Shown in pieces: positions 35,471-44,516 of a DNA stretch of 64,000 nucleotides. The position numbers and the translations under genes were made by a program. A model generated the notes under the pieces. The model did not search any database. It had not been told where the DNA came from and saw only the letters and a program-made list of their open reading frames with translations. Origin of the DNA: UBA7672 sp965279085 (GTDB lineage: Bacteria; Pseudomonadota; Alphaproteobacteria; Caulobacterales; Hyphomonadaceae); contig OZ257149.1 in assembly GCA_965279085.1 (NCBI GenBank), forward strand, positions 434,001 to 498,000, read 5' to 3'. Each line of letters begins with the position of its first letter. Position 1 is the stretch's first letter.

Positions 35471-37157
35471 GCGGCCTGCCCTTCGTCTCCGGGAAGAGGA
35501 AGAGGCAGCTGACGATGCCGATGATCCCGAACACAACCGGATACCAAAGGCCGGCGAAGACATCGCCGGTAGCCGTTGCGATTGCGAAGGCCGTCATCGG
35601 CATGAAGCCGCCGACCCAGCCGATGCCGATGTGGTAGGGTACGGATAGCGCCGTGTAGCGCACGCGCGTCGGGAAGAGTTCGACGAGCGCGGCAGCCATG
35701 GGACCGTAAAGCGCGGTCGCAGCCACGACCAGTGCGATGAAGCCGAAGGCGATCAGCGGCCAGTCGAAGTTTCCGGCCTGCGCCTGGAATTCTTCCATGG
35801 TTTCCGGCGCCTTGATGGGCGGCGGATAATTCGCGTTGTCGAGAGCGGCCTTGATGATGCCGTTGACCTCGTCCGTGCGCGCTTTGAGACGTTCGCCGGT
35901 GAGGCCCGCGCCTTCCGGCACGGCATGAACGGCGCCGCCGACATGGACCGTGGTCGCGGTGCCTGCCTCTACTTCAACAATCGAGAAGCCGATCCCGGCG
36001 TTGGTGAGATAGGCGCGGGAGATATCGCACGCCGTGTCGTACTTGCGGCCACCGAGCAGATCGAACTGGAAGGAGCAGCTTGTAGGATCGGCGTGGATCG
36101 TTACCGGTGCGGCCTGCTGCGCCTGAAGCAGCGGCTGGTTGGCGCCTTCAGAGAAGGCGCGGAAGGCCGGGAACATCGCGATGACTGACAGGACCATGCC
36201 CAGAATGAGGATCGGCTTGCGGCCGACGCGATCCGACAGCCAGCCGAAGAACACGTAGAGCGGGATCGAGATCAGGGTCGCGCCCATGAGGAACAGGTTC
36301 GCCCAGACGCCCGGCAGCTTCATGAAACGCTCGAGGAAGATCTGCGAGTACGAGAAGGCGCACCACCAGATGGCGCCCTGGGCCATCAGGAAGGACAGGA
36401 TGGCGATGAGGACGAGGCGCAGATTCTCCCATTTCAGGAAGACTTCGGCGTAGGGCGCCCGGCTGATCGTGCCTGCTGCCTTCATCTTCTCGAATTCGGG
36501 GCTTTCGTTGAGACGCAGGCGCATCCAGATCGAGATGCCGACTAGAATCGCCGAGGCGAGGAAGGGAACGCGCCAGCCCCACGCAAAGAAGGCGTCCTCG
36601 CCCATGAGGCTGCGCGTGCCGAAGACGACGGCGAGCGCGCCGACGAGGCCGAAGGCGGCGGACGACTGGATCCATCCGGTGGACTCGCCGCGATGATGCG
36701 GTTCGCAATGCTCGGCGACGTAGATCGCGGCGCCGCCATACTCTCCGCCAATGGCCATGCCCTGCAGGATGCGCAGCAGCACGAGCATGATGGCCGAGAA
36801 GCCCATCAGCTCCTTGTTGTCCGGAAGAAGGCCGATGGCGAAGGTGGTGCCGCCCATGATGATGACGGTGGCGAGGAAGGCGCCCTTGCGGCCGAAGCGG
36901 TCGCCCATTCGGCCGAAGATCAGCGCGCCGAGCGGGCGGAAGAAGAGACCGGCGGCGAATACGGCCAGGGTCGCGAGCGTGGCGTTGGCTTCGCCGATCT
37001 CGGCGGCGTTGAAGAATTTGCGCGAGAAGATGGCGGTCAGGGAGCCGTAGACGAAGAAGTCGTACCACTCGAAGGCCGTACCGGCGGAGGACGCGACCAC
37101 GACGGTGCGCAGGCTGGTCCGCGGCTTCTCAGCCGGCTCGGCCGTCGCGGTTTCCAT
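35463..37157 (-). CDS. MHS-family MFS transporter with inserted soluble segment
   Basis: A 564-residue major facilitator protein, longer than the usual 430-450. SSAGTAFEWYDFFVYGSL at the N terminus, GRMGDRFGRKGAF between TM2 and TM3, GEYGGAAIYVAEH and FFGWLSDRVGRKPIL mark the metabolite:proton symporter subfamily. Between the eighth and ninth spans (about 350-470) lies a hydrophilic insert with two cysteines (TSCSFQFD and YDTACDIS). The insert is seen in some relatives but is not part of the classical fold. Substrate unknown. ATG 37157 has GGGAGA upstream; the frame open to 37235 is rejected. Confidence 0.88.
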   Translation of the reverse strand: METATAEPAEKPRTSLRTVVVASSAGTAFEWYDFFVYGSLTAIFSRKFFNAAEIGEANATLATLAVFAAGLFFRPLGALIFGRMGDRFGRKGAFLATVIIMGGTTFAIGLLPDNKELMGFSAIMLVLLRILQGMAIGGEYGGAAIYVAEHCEPHHRGESTGWIQSSAAFGLVGALAVVFGTRSLMGEDAFFAWGWRVPFLASAILVGISIWMRLRLNESPEFEKMKAAGTISRAPYAEVFLKWENLRLVLIAILSFLMAQGAIWWCAFSYSQIFLERFMKLPGVWANLFLMGATLISIPLYVFFGWLSDRVGRKPILILGMVLSVIAMFPAFRAFSEGANQPLLQAQQAAPVTIHADPTSCSFQFDLLGGRKYDTACDISRAYLTNAGIGFSIVEVEAGTATTVHVGGAVHAVPEGAGLTGERLKARTDEVNGIIKAALDNANYPPPIKAPETMEEFQAQAGNFDWPLIAFGFIALVVAATALYGPMAAALVELFPTRVRYTALSVPYHIGIGWVGGFMPMTAFAIATATGDVFAGLWYPVVFGIIGIVSCLFLFPETKGRPLT

Positions 37158-37305
37158 GCAGTTCTCCCTCGCCCGACCCTGTCGTCTTTGGTCAAGGACT
37201 GCACCAGTTTTCAGGGCTTCGCCAGAGGGCCGCAAGGCTGGCGTTGTGCTCTCCCCGGCTGGCGGTCTATCTCAGCGTAAAGCCCAGAACACAGGGAGTT
37301 GACCC

Positions 37306-39234
37306 TTGAAGCCAGTGCTTGCCCTCCTCGCCGCAGCCGTACTCGTCATTACGCCGGCAATCGCTCAACAGGCGATGCGATCGACGCCGCGACCGGTCGC
37401 GGCGGCGCCTGCCCTGCCCGCGCTGAAGGACGTGGCGTATCCGGGGACGCTGACGCTGGAGGTGGATGCAACCGACCTCGACCGGCGCATCTTCGGGATC
37501 AGGCAGCGGATACCCGTGGCGAAGGCGGGGCCACTGACGTTGATGTATGCCGAGTGGATCATGGGCAACCATGCGCCGCGGGGGCCGATCTACAATTACT
37601 CCGGGCTGAAGATCACGGCGAACGGGAATACGATTCCGTGGAGGCGCGATCCGGGGGATGTGTACGCGTTCCATGTCGACGTGCCGGCGGGCACGAAGTT
37701 CATCGATGTGCAGGCGCAGTTCCTGAGCGCGATCGAGGCGGCGCAGGGGCCGATCATGATGACGCCGGAAATGCTGCGGCTGAACTGGTATATCGCGGCG
37801 CTGTATCCGGCGGGGCACTACGCGCGGAAGATCAATTTCGACGTGACGGTGAAGCTGCCGGCCGGATGGGACTATGCGACTGCGCTGGAGACGGCGTCGA
37901 AGAGCGGCGACACGGTGAAGTTCAAGACGGCGGCGTGGGAGACGGTGATCGACAGTCCGCTGTTCGCGGGCAAGTACATGCGGAAATACGATCTCGACCC
38001 GGGTGGGCGTTCACGCGTGACGCTGAACACGATGGGAGATGAGCCCGGACAGGTTGAGGCGCCGCCGGAGGCGATCCAGGCGCTGCGCAATCTGGTGGTG
38101 CAGGCGGACAAGCTATACGGCGCGCGGCACTACGATCACTACGACTTTCTGCTGTCGGTGAGCGACAAGCTAGCGACGGCGGGAATCGAGCATCAGCGTT
38201 CGAGCGATAACGGCGTGCTGAGCGGGTACTTCCGCAACTGGGGCACAGGCTTCGTCAGCAAGGATCTGCTGGCGCACGAGTACAACCATTCGTGGAACGG
38301 CAAGTACCGGCGCGGCGCGGACCTCTGGACGCCAAGTTTCAACACACCGATGCGAAACAGCTTGCTGTGGGTCTACGAGGGCCAGACGCAGTATTACGGC
38401 CACGTACTCGCCGCGCGGTCGGGATTCCTGACGAAGAGCCAGGCGCTGGACCTGATCGCCAACAACGCGGCGGTCTATGACACGCGCACGGGGCGCGAAT
38501 GGCGGCCGCTGGCGGATACGACGATGGACCCGATCATCGCGGCGCGCCGTTCCCTGCCCTGGCAGAACTGGCAACGCAGCGAGGACTACTACTCCGAAGG
38601 CCAGTTGATCTGGATGGATGTGGATACGCTGATCCGTGAGAAGTCAGGCGGCAAGCGGTCGCTGGACGATTTCGCGAAGGCGTTCTTCGGCGTGAATGAC
38701 GGCGACTGGGGCACGCTGACCTACACGCGGGCTGAACTCGTCGCGACGCTCAACAAGGTCGAGCCGCATGACTGGGAGAGCTTCTTCCGGAAGCGGGTCG
38801 ATGAGGTTGCGGAGAAGGCGCCGCTGGATGGTCTGGAGCGCGGCGGATATCGGCTGGTCTATGGCGATACGCCCAACACCGTCTGGCGCGATGGCGAGAT
38901 CCGCTCGCGGGGCGCCAACCTGCTCTACTCGATCGGGCTCTCAGTGGACCAGAACGGCAAGATCACGCTGATCCAGTGGGATGGCCCCGCGTGGAAGGCG
39001 GGCCTCAACACATCACTGATCGTGACCGGCGTGAATGGGCAGGCCTTCTCGGCGGACCGGCTGCGCGCCGCTGTCGCCGCAACCAAGGCCGGCACGCCGG
39101 TGGAGCTGCTGATCCGCTTCGGTGAGCAGTTCAAGACCGTGCGGATCGACTACACCGACGGCCATCGCTATCCGCGGCTTGAGCGCATCCCGGGCAAGCC
39201 GGCCTATATCGACGACATCCTCGCCCCGCGCTGA
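37306..39234 (+). CDS. exported M61-family aminopeptidase
   Basis: A 642-residue zinc metallopeptidase of the M61 (glycyl aminopeptidase) family. A signal peptide ends at AIAQ. An N-terminal beta domain has WIMGNHAPRGPIYNYSGL, and the zinc motif HEYNH at 324-328 is followed by SWNGKYRRGADLW and LLWVYEGQTQYYG with the third ligand Glu. A PDZ-like domain lies at about 510-610. The start is TTG at 37306, with AGGGAG ten bases upstream, and it begins the signal peptide. Its TGA and the stop of the convergent M28 gene form TGATCA. Probably trims peptides in the periplasm. Confidence 0.9.
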   Translation: MKPVLALLAAAVLVITPAIAQQAMRSTPRPVAAAPALPALKDVAYPGTLTLEVDATDLDRRIFGIRQRIPVAKAGPLTLMYAEWIMGNHAPRGPIYNYSGLKITANGNTIPWRRDPGDVYAFHVDVPAGTKFIDVQAQFLSAIEAAQGPIMMTPEMLRLNWYIAALYPAGHYARKINFDVTVKLPAGWDYATALETASKSGDTVKFKTAAWETVIDSPLFAGKYMRKYDLDPGGRSRVTLNTMGDEPGQVEAPPEAIQALRNLVVQADKLYGARHYDHYDFLLSVSDKLATAGIEHQRSSDNGVLSGYFRNWGTGFVSKDLLAHEYNHSWNGKYRRGADLWTPSFNTPMRNSLLWVYEGQTQYYGHVLAARSGFLTKSQALDLIANNAAVYDTRTGREWRPLADTTMDPIIAARRSLPWQNWQRSEDYYSEGQLIWMDVDTLIREKSGGKRSLDDFAKAFFGVNDGDWGTLTYTRAELVATLNKVEPHDWESFFRKRVDEVAEKAPLDGLERGGYRLVYGDTPNTVWRDGEIRSRGANLLYSIGLSVDQNGKITLIQWDGPAWKAGLNTSLIVTGVNGQAFSADRLRAAVAATKAGTPVELLIRFGEQFKTVRIDYTDGHRYPRLERIPGKPAYIDDILAPR

Positions 39235-40626
39235 TCAGCGCGGTGGTGGTGGGAAGAACGCGCCGACGACGCCAGCGAACTGGATCGGGCTGGCGTAGCC
39301 GTCGGCCGAGACCGCCTGCACGCCGAAGAACCAGTTGTCGATAACGATATTCGTCAGCGTTGCCGTCGTTTCAGAGCCGGCGACCGTCTGGCTGTGCTGC
39401 CAGACCGGTGAAGTCGTGTCGCGCCACCAGATAATGTAGGACGCGGCCCCCGGGGACGCCGTCCACGTGACTTTCGTATTCGCGGAAACAGCGCCATCAA
39501 CCGTCACTTCAAGTGGCGGGCGTGGGGCCGACGCCAGCGACGCCATGGCCATGGCATTGAGACGCGTGACTCGCGCGAGATAGGGGAAGTCGACGCCGTC
39601 GATCGTGTCACCATAGACGACGCCGTTCTCGGTGCGCAGATCCTGGTGCTGGCGCGTGTAGTTCTCGGAGAATTCGGTGACACGCACGGCCGGGAAGCCA
39701 GCCTCGACCATCGGCACCTGGTCTCCACCACGGCCGAAGCGGTCGCGGCGATAGATCATCGCGACATCGAAATTCGGCTGTTGCTGCTGCGCGATCGTAT
39801 CCACGTAGCGGGCGAGACTGCGCGAAGGCGAGTCCACCTCGCCGCCAACGGAGCGGCGGGCATTGCCCTGCGCTTCGGACTCGGATGATCTGACTCCTTC
39901 GGAGAAAACGCGGACGCGATCCTCGACAGTCCCGGCGAGACCGCGCGAATTGCCGACGATGTCGTTGTTCAGGACCGCGAGGACTTCCCAGCCTTGCGCC
40001 TTGGCGTAGTTGGCGAGGATGCGGCCGCCGTGCAGGCCCTGCTCTTCTCCGCTCAGCGCCGCGAAGACCAGTGTAGCGCCGAACTTGCGTTTCGACAGGA
40101 TGCGAGCAGCTTCCATGACAGCGGCGACACCGGAGGCGTCGTCATTGGCGCCGGGAGCGTCTGAGGTGAAGTTCAGAGGGTCGGAAACGCGGCTATCGAG
40201 GTGGCCCTGGATGATGATGACGCGATTGGGGTCTGTCGTGCCGCGCTGGATGGCGACGGCGTTTGCGATGACTGTGGCGTTGGGAACGCGCGGCGGCGAT
40301 GTGATCGTGTCCTGGACCGTCATGACTTCAAGACAATTGCCGCAATCGGCGCTCATCTTGCGAAACTCGGCCTCGACCCAGCGACGGGCGGCGCCGATGC
40401 CGCGCACATCCGACAACTGATCTGACAGGGTGTGGCGCGTGCCGAAGCTGACCATCTTCTCGATATAGCCGCGGAGGCTAGTTTCGCTGACATCGGCAGA
40501 GACGGCTGACATGGCGGCTTTCACGGCGGGCGGCGCAGCAGGAGCTGTGCTGCCTGCTTTCGGCATTCCGGCGCAACTCGCCGCAAAACCGGCGGCCAGC
40601 AGCATTCCAGCGAAACGGGTTACCAT
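39235..40626 (-). CDS. M28-family zinc peptidase lipoprotein with C-terminal Fn3-like domain
   Basis: A 463-residue protein. The N terminus MVTRFAGMLLAAGFAASCAG carries a lipobox-like AASC. The M28 peptidase domain shows zinc and catalytic motifs GHLDSR, PGANDDASGVA, SGEEQGLHGG, LNNDIVGN and the late His in ENYTRQHQDL. The last 90 residues (WTASPGAASYIIWWRDTTSP) resemble a fibronectin type III module. ATG 40626 is chosen for the GGGAGG site and the lipobox; the frame to 40776 would bury it. Probable membrane-anchored aminopeptidase, divergent from the M14 carboxypeptidase gene by 83 bases. Confidence 0.88.
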   Translation of the reverse strand: MVTRFAGMLLAAGFAASCAGMPKAGSTAPAAPPAVKAAMSAVSADVSETSLRGYIEKMVSFGTRHTLSDQLSDVRGIGAARRWVEAEFRKMSADCGNCLEVMTVQDTITSPPRVPNATVIANAVAIQRGTTDPNRVIIIQGHLDSRVSDPLNFTSDAPGANDDASGVAAVMEAARILSKRKFGATLVFAALSGEEQGLHGGRILANYAKAQGWEVLAVLNNDIVGNSRGLAGTVEDRVRVFSEGVRSSESEAQGNARRSVGGEVDSPSRSLARYVDTIAQQQQPNFDVAMIYRRDRFGRGGDQVPMVEAGFPAVRVTEFSENYTRQHQDLRTENGVVYGDTIDGVDFPYLARVTRLNAMAMASLASAPRPPLEVTVDGAVSANTKVTWTASPGAASYIIWWRDTTSPVWQHSQTVAGSETTATLTNIVIDNWFFGVQAVSADGYASPIQFAGVVGAFFPPPPR

Positions 40627-40709
40627 CGAAGCCTCCCACGCTCTTGCGCGACGATGCTTGGCCCATGGTAGAACGGCGGACAAGAGCGTGGCCGGGATTG
40701 CGACCTGAA

Positions 40710-42539
40710 ATGATCGTGCACAAGCGAATTGCAGGCGCAGCATCCCTGGCCGCCGGACTCTCATTTCTTGGAGCAATGCTCATGGCGAGTGCGCAGACGC
40801 CGAAGCTCGATCCCGAAACATTCCTGCCGCCAGCCCCGGCGTGGAGCGGCGCCAGCGAGAAGCTGATCGCGGCAGCGAGCGATCCGTGGATCACGCCGTC
40901 CGAGAAGACCGGACTGACGGCGACGCCGAACTTTGACGAGACGATTGCGTGGTTGAAGAAGCTGGACCGGCAGTCGGCGCTGGTGCGAATGGAAACCTTC
41001 GGCACGACGCCTCATGGGCGCAAGCTGCAGGCCGTGATCGTCTCGAAGGATGGCGCCAAGTTCCAGTCGTCGAAGCCGGTATTCCTGATCCAGGCGGGCA
41101 TCCATTCCGGCGAGATCGACGGCAAGGACGCGATGCTGATGCTGCTTCGCGACATCTGCTTCAAGGGCAAGGACAGGCTGATCGACAAGGTGAACATCGT
41201 CTTCATCCCTGTCCTCAATGCGGATGGGCACGAGCGGTCGACGGCATTCAGCCGCCCGAACCAGCGCGGGCCGGTGAACATGGGCTGGCGCAACACAGCG
41301 CAGAACCTGAACCTTAACCGCGACTACATGAAGGCCGATGCGCCGGAGATGCAGGCGCTGTTTGGCCTGATGCGGAAGTACAACCCTGATTTCTATATCG
41401 ACCTGCACGTCACGGACGGCATGGATTACCAGTATGACGTTACCTACTGGTTCGATGGATGGGATGAGCTCTATGCCGACAGCCCATCGATCGGGAAATG
41501 GCTGAACGAGATCTATCGCCCTAAGGCCGACGCCGCGCTGAAGGCGGCTGGGCATATTCCCGGGCCAATGATCTTCATGCGCGATGAGGCGGACGTGTCG
41601 AAGGGCACGGACTTCGGCGCGTTCGCGCCGCGCTTTTCTCACGCCTATGGCGACCTGCGCCGCCTGCCGAGCGTGCTGGTGGAGAACCACTCGCTGAAGC
41701 CGTTCCGGCAACGCGTGCTGGGAACGTATGTGCTGCTGGAGTCGACGCTGAAGACGCTGGCGAGCGAGGCGAAGAGCCTGAAGGCGGCGACCGAGGCGGA
41801 TCGCGCGCTGCGCCCCGCGACGGTGAATGCGAACTGGAAGGACAAAAAGGAGTCCGTCGGCACGCTCGCCTTCCCGACCATTCAAGGCGCCGTAGTGGAT
41901 TCTGCCACTTCAGGATCGAAGGTCATGCGCTGGAATGGCAAACCCGGGCCGGTGGTGAACATCCCGATCTATGCATCGGAGCCGGGGCTGCAGCTCAATG
42001 TTCCGAAGGCCTACTGGGTGCCGTCGACCAAGGCGGATGTGATCGCGCGGCTGAAAGCGCACGGCATTGCATTCAAGACGATCAAGAAGGCGCAGGCCGT
42101 CGAAGTGGACATGATCCGGCTCGATGGCTTCAAGGCAGGGACGCCTGCCGAGGGGCGCATGCCGGTGACCGTGGCGGGGCTGAAGCATTTCAAGCGGACG
42201 GAAACTTTCCCGCCCGGTTCGGTGCGCGTGCCAACGGACCAGCCGCTGGGCGCGTTGGCGACCTATCTGCTTGAGCCGGAGAGCGAGGACTCGTTCTTCG
42301 CCTGGGGCTTCTTCTCCGAGATCCTGCAGCGCGTCGAATACATGGAGCCCTACGCCATCGCGACGATGGCCGAGCGGATGCTGGCGGACGATCCCGCGCT
42401 GAAAGCGGAATTCGAGAGACGGTTGAAGGACGAGGAGGGGTTCGCGGCCTCGCCGCTGCGCCGGCTGCAGTTCTTCTACGAGCGCAGCCCGTTCTACGAT
42501 GACCGCTACCTGCTCTATCCGGTCGGTCGGGAGCTGTAG
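40710..42539 (+). CDS. exported M14-family zinc carboxypeptidase
   Basis: A 609-residue metallopeptidase. A signal peptide ends at MASAQ. The M14 zinc motif HxxE is His132-Ser-Gly-Glu135 (AGIHSGEIDGKDA), with the third ligand His233 in YIDLHVTDG. NLNRDYMKADAPE contributes the substrate-binding Asn/Arg region. A C-terminal domain of about 200 residues follows. It may remove C-terminal residues from imported or extracellular peptides. ATG 40710 begins the signal peptide; the earlier 40644 start overlaps control DNA. With the M61, M28, S9 and M16 genes it makes the window unusually rich in peptidases. Confidence 0.9.
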   Translation: MIVHKRIAGAASLAAGLSFLGAMLMASAQTPKLDPETFLPPAPAWSGASEKLIAAASDPWITPSEKTGLTATPNFDETIAWLKKLDRQSALVRMETFGTTPHGRKLQAVIVSKDGAKFQSSKPVFLIQAGIHSGEIDGKDAMLMLLRDICFKGKDRLIDKVNIVFIPVLNADGHERSTAFSRPNQRGPVNMGWRNTAQNLNLNRDYMKADAPEMQALFGLMRKYNPDFYIDLHVTDGMDYQYDVTYWFDGWDELYADSPSIGKWLNEIYRPKADAALKAAGHIPGPMIFMRDEADVSKGTDFGAFAPRFSHAYGDLRRLPSVLVENHSLKPFRQRVLGTYVLLESTLKTLASEAKSLKAATEADRALRPATVNANWKDKKESVGTLAFPTIQGAVVDSATSGSKVMRWNGKPGPVVNIPIYASEPGLQLNVPKAYWVPSTKADVIARLKAHGIAFKTIKKAQAVEVDMIRLDGFKAGTPAEGRMPVTVAGLKHFKRTETFPPGSVRVPTDQPLGALATYLLEPESEDSFFAWGFFSEILQRVEYMEPYAIATMAERMLADDPALKAEFERRLKDEEGFAASPLRRLQFFYERSPFYDDRYLLYPVGREL

Positions 42540-42547
42540 GAGAGTAA

Positions 42548-42568
42548 GGAGAAGCGCCAGTCTTCTCC
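42548..42568. repeat. hairpin between M14 peptidase gene and tRNA-Lys
   Basis: GGAGAAG (42548-42554) and CTTCTCC (42562-42568) form a perfect 7-base stem with a 7-base loop, 8 bases past the peptidase stop. A second imperfect dyad, CCTCCAATCCGGC with GCCGGACTGTAGGG (42568-42609), follows up to the tRNA CCA. No T tract, so terminator strength is uncertain for both strands. Confidence 0.5.
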
Positions 42569-42615
42569 CTCCAATCCGGCGGAAAGTAGTGTCTGCCGGA
42601 CTGTAGGGAGGGACT

Positions 42616-42691
<76 letters not shown>

Positions 42692-42706
42692 TCTCAAGAG
42701 CGGCGG

Positions 42707-42735
42707 AACCTAGTGTTCGATTCCGGCTGGGTCAA
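42707..42735 (-). promoter_or_regulatory. candidate sigma70 promoter of tRNA-Lys
   Basis: On the minus strand TTGACC (42735-42730), a 17-base spacer and TAGGTT (42712-42707) precede the tRNA 5' end by 15 bases. The -35 is good; the -10 is only a half match. Confidence 0.5.
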
Positions 42736-42828
42736 CGCAGGAAAGGCCGCACCCCGGGATTTTCATGTGAGGTCCCGAAACGGGCTGAAAACGTGCTAAA
42801 GTTGGGGCGTTATGAGGGGATAGGGGCC

Positions 42829-43395
42829 ATGAATGTGCTTGTGAGAGCGGGGTTTGGAGCGCTGGCGGTGCTGGCGGCGGGGTGTTCGACGGCGGCGGAG
42901 AAGACGTCGGCCGGGTTCAGCGATGCGGCAATGGCGCCGCTCAACGACTTCAACTTGCGGCGGACGGAAGTGCCGCCGCTGCTGGAGGCGATCAAGTCGC
43001 CGTATGAGCCGATCGCGGTCGTGAACTGTGCGGCGCTCGGGGCGACGGTGACGGATCTGACCGCCATCCTCGGCCGGGACTCCGATGCGCCCCTCCCGCC
43101 GGAGGGGTCGTTCGAGGAGAAGGCTGGCTCGGGCGCGGCGGACATGACGCTCGGCGCTGTGTCATCGACGATGACGGACTTCATCCCGTTTCGCTCAATC
43201 GTGAGGGAGGCGACGGGCGCCTCGGCGCATGAGCGGAAGTTGCGGGCGGCGTATGAGCGGGGCGTGACGCGGCGGGCCTACCTGAAGGGGGTTGGCGCGC
43301 AACTGGGGTGTGCGCCGCCGGCGGCGCCGGAGCCCACGGCGGGAATGCTGCCGCCGCCGCGGATCGAGTATCGCAGCAAGGTTCAGCCGGACTGA
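42829..43395 (+). CDS. conserved hypothetical lipoprotein
   Basis: A 188-residue protein with the lipobox LAAGC (Cys near 18), so probably an outer- or inner-membrane lipoprotein. The body has EAIKSPYEPIAVVNCAALGA, ILGRDSDAPLPPE and DFIPFRSIVREATGASAHERKLRAAYERGVTRR (cited as HERKLRAAYERG), then GAQLGC. I recall similar unnamed proteins in alphaproteobacteria but no function. ATG 42829 gives the signal; the 42793 start does not. Its end overlaps the convergent tgt stop by 13 bases. Confidence 0.75.
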   Translation: MNVLVRAGFGALAVLAAGCSTAAEKTSAGFSDAAMAPLNDFNLRRTEVPPLLEAIKSPYEPIAVVNCAALGATVTDLTAILGRDSDAPLPPEGSFEEKAGSGAADMTLGAVSSTMTDFIPFRSIVREATGASAHERKLRAAYERGVTRRAYLKGVGAQLGCAPPAAPEPTAGMLPPPRIEYRSKVQPD

Positions 43396-44516
43396 TCTTC
43401 GGCCTTGCCGAGCCAGCGGCCACGCATCTCGGCGCGCCAGGCGGCGAAGCGGCCCTCGGCGATGGCGTGGCGCATGGCCGCCATCATCCCCTGGAAGAAC
43501 GCGATGTTGTGCCAGGACAGCAGCATCGGGCCGAGATACTCGCCGGCCTTGAACAGGTGGTTGAGGTAGGCCTTCGAATAGCCGCGGCTGGCGGGGCAGT
43601 TCGAGGTCGCATCGACGGGCGTGTCGTCCTCGGCGTATTTCGCGTTCTTGAGGTTGATCGGCCCATCCCACGTCCACGCCTGCCCGTGGCGGCCGGAGCG
43701 GGTGGGCAGGACGCAGTCGAACATGTCGACGCCACGCGCGACGGCTTCAACGACGTCGATGGGCTTGCCGACGCCCATCAGATAGCGTGGACGATCCTTC
43801 GGCAGAAGCGGGGCCGTGAGGCTGATCGTGTCGCACATGGCGTCGTGGCCCTCCCCCACGGCGAGGCCGCCGATGGCGTAGCCGTCGAAGCCTGTTTCGA
43901 CAACGCGCTGGGCGCTTTCCTTGCGGAGATCAGCGTAGGTCGAGCCCTGCACAATGCCGAACAGGGCCTGGCGATCCCGCGTTCCGAAATAGGCCTTGGA
44001 GCGCTCGCCCCAGCGGGCGGAGAGCAGCATGGCGGATTTGGCCGGTTCATACTCGCAGGGGTTGGCGACGCATTCGTCGAGCTGCATCGCGATGTCGGAG
44101 CCCAGCAGGTCGGACTGGATCTCTATGGAGCGTTCCGGCGACAGGAAGTGCATCGAACCGTCGATGTGCGATTTGAACTCGACGCCCTCCTCTTTCATCT
44201 TCCGGAGTTCGGAGAGGGAGAACACCTGGAAGCCGCCACTGTCGGTGAGAATGGGGTGGCTCCAGCCCATGAAACGGTGGAGGCCGCCAAGCCTGGCGAC
44301 GCGTTCGGCGCTGGGGCGGAGCATCAGGTGATAGGTATTACCAAGAATGATGTCGGTTCCGGTGGAGCGGACATCATCCAGGAACATGGCCTTCACCGTG
44401 CCTGCGGTGCCGACAGGCATGAAAGCAGGCGTGGCGATATCGCCGCGCGGCGTCGAGAGGCGGCCGGTGCGCGCATCGCCTTCGGTGGCTTCGACAAGGA
44501 ACGGGAACTCAGCCAT
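43383..44516 (-). CDS. tgt: tRNA-guanine(34) transglycosylase
   Basis: Exchanges G34 of GUN tRNAs for preQ1 in queuosine synthesis. The 377-residue product has DSGGFQVFSL, RSGRHGQAWTWDG after the catalytic Asp in MFDCVLPT, and GLAVGEGHDAM. The bacterial zinc site (CxCx2C and His) is altered: the region reads TSNCPASRGYSKAYL, with Ser in place of the first and third Cys, and SWHN retains the His. The queA start is directly upstream and the two overlap by eight bases, a conserved pair. Confidence 0.94.
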   Translation of the reverse strand: MAEFPFLVEATEGDARTGRLSTPRGDIATPAFMPVGTAGTVKAMFLDDVRSTGTDIILGNTYHLMLRPSAERVARLGGLHRFMGWSHPILTDSGGFQVFSLSELRKMKEEGVEFKSHIDGSMHFLSPERSIEIQSDLLGSDIAMQLDECVANPCEYEPAKSAMLLSARWGERSKAYFGTRDRQALFGIVQGSTYADLRKESAQRVVETGFDGYAIGGLAVGEGHDAMCDTISLTAPLLPKDRPRYLMGVGKPIDVVEAVARGVDMFDCVLPTRSGRHGQAWTWDGPINLKNAKYAEDDTPVDATSNCPASRGYSKAYLNHLFKAGEYLGPMLLSWHNIAFFQGMMAAMRHAIAEGRFAAWRAEMRGRWLGKAEDQSG

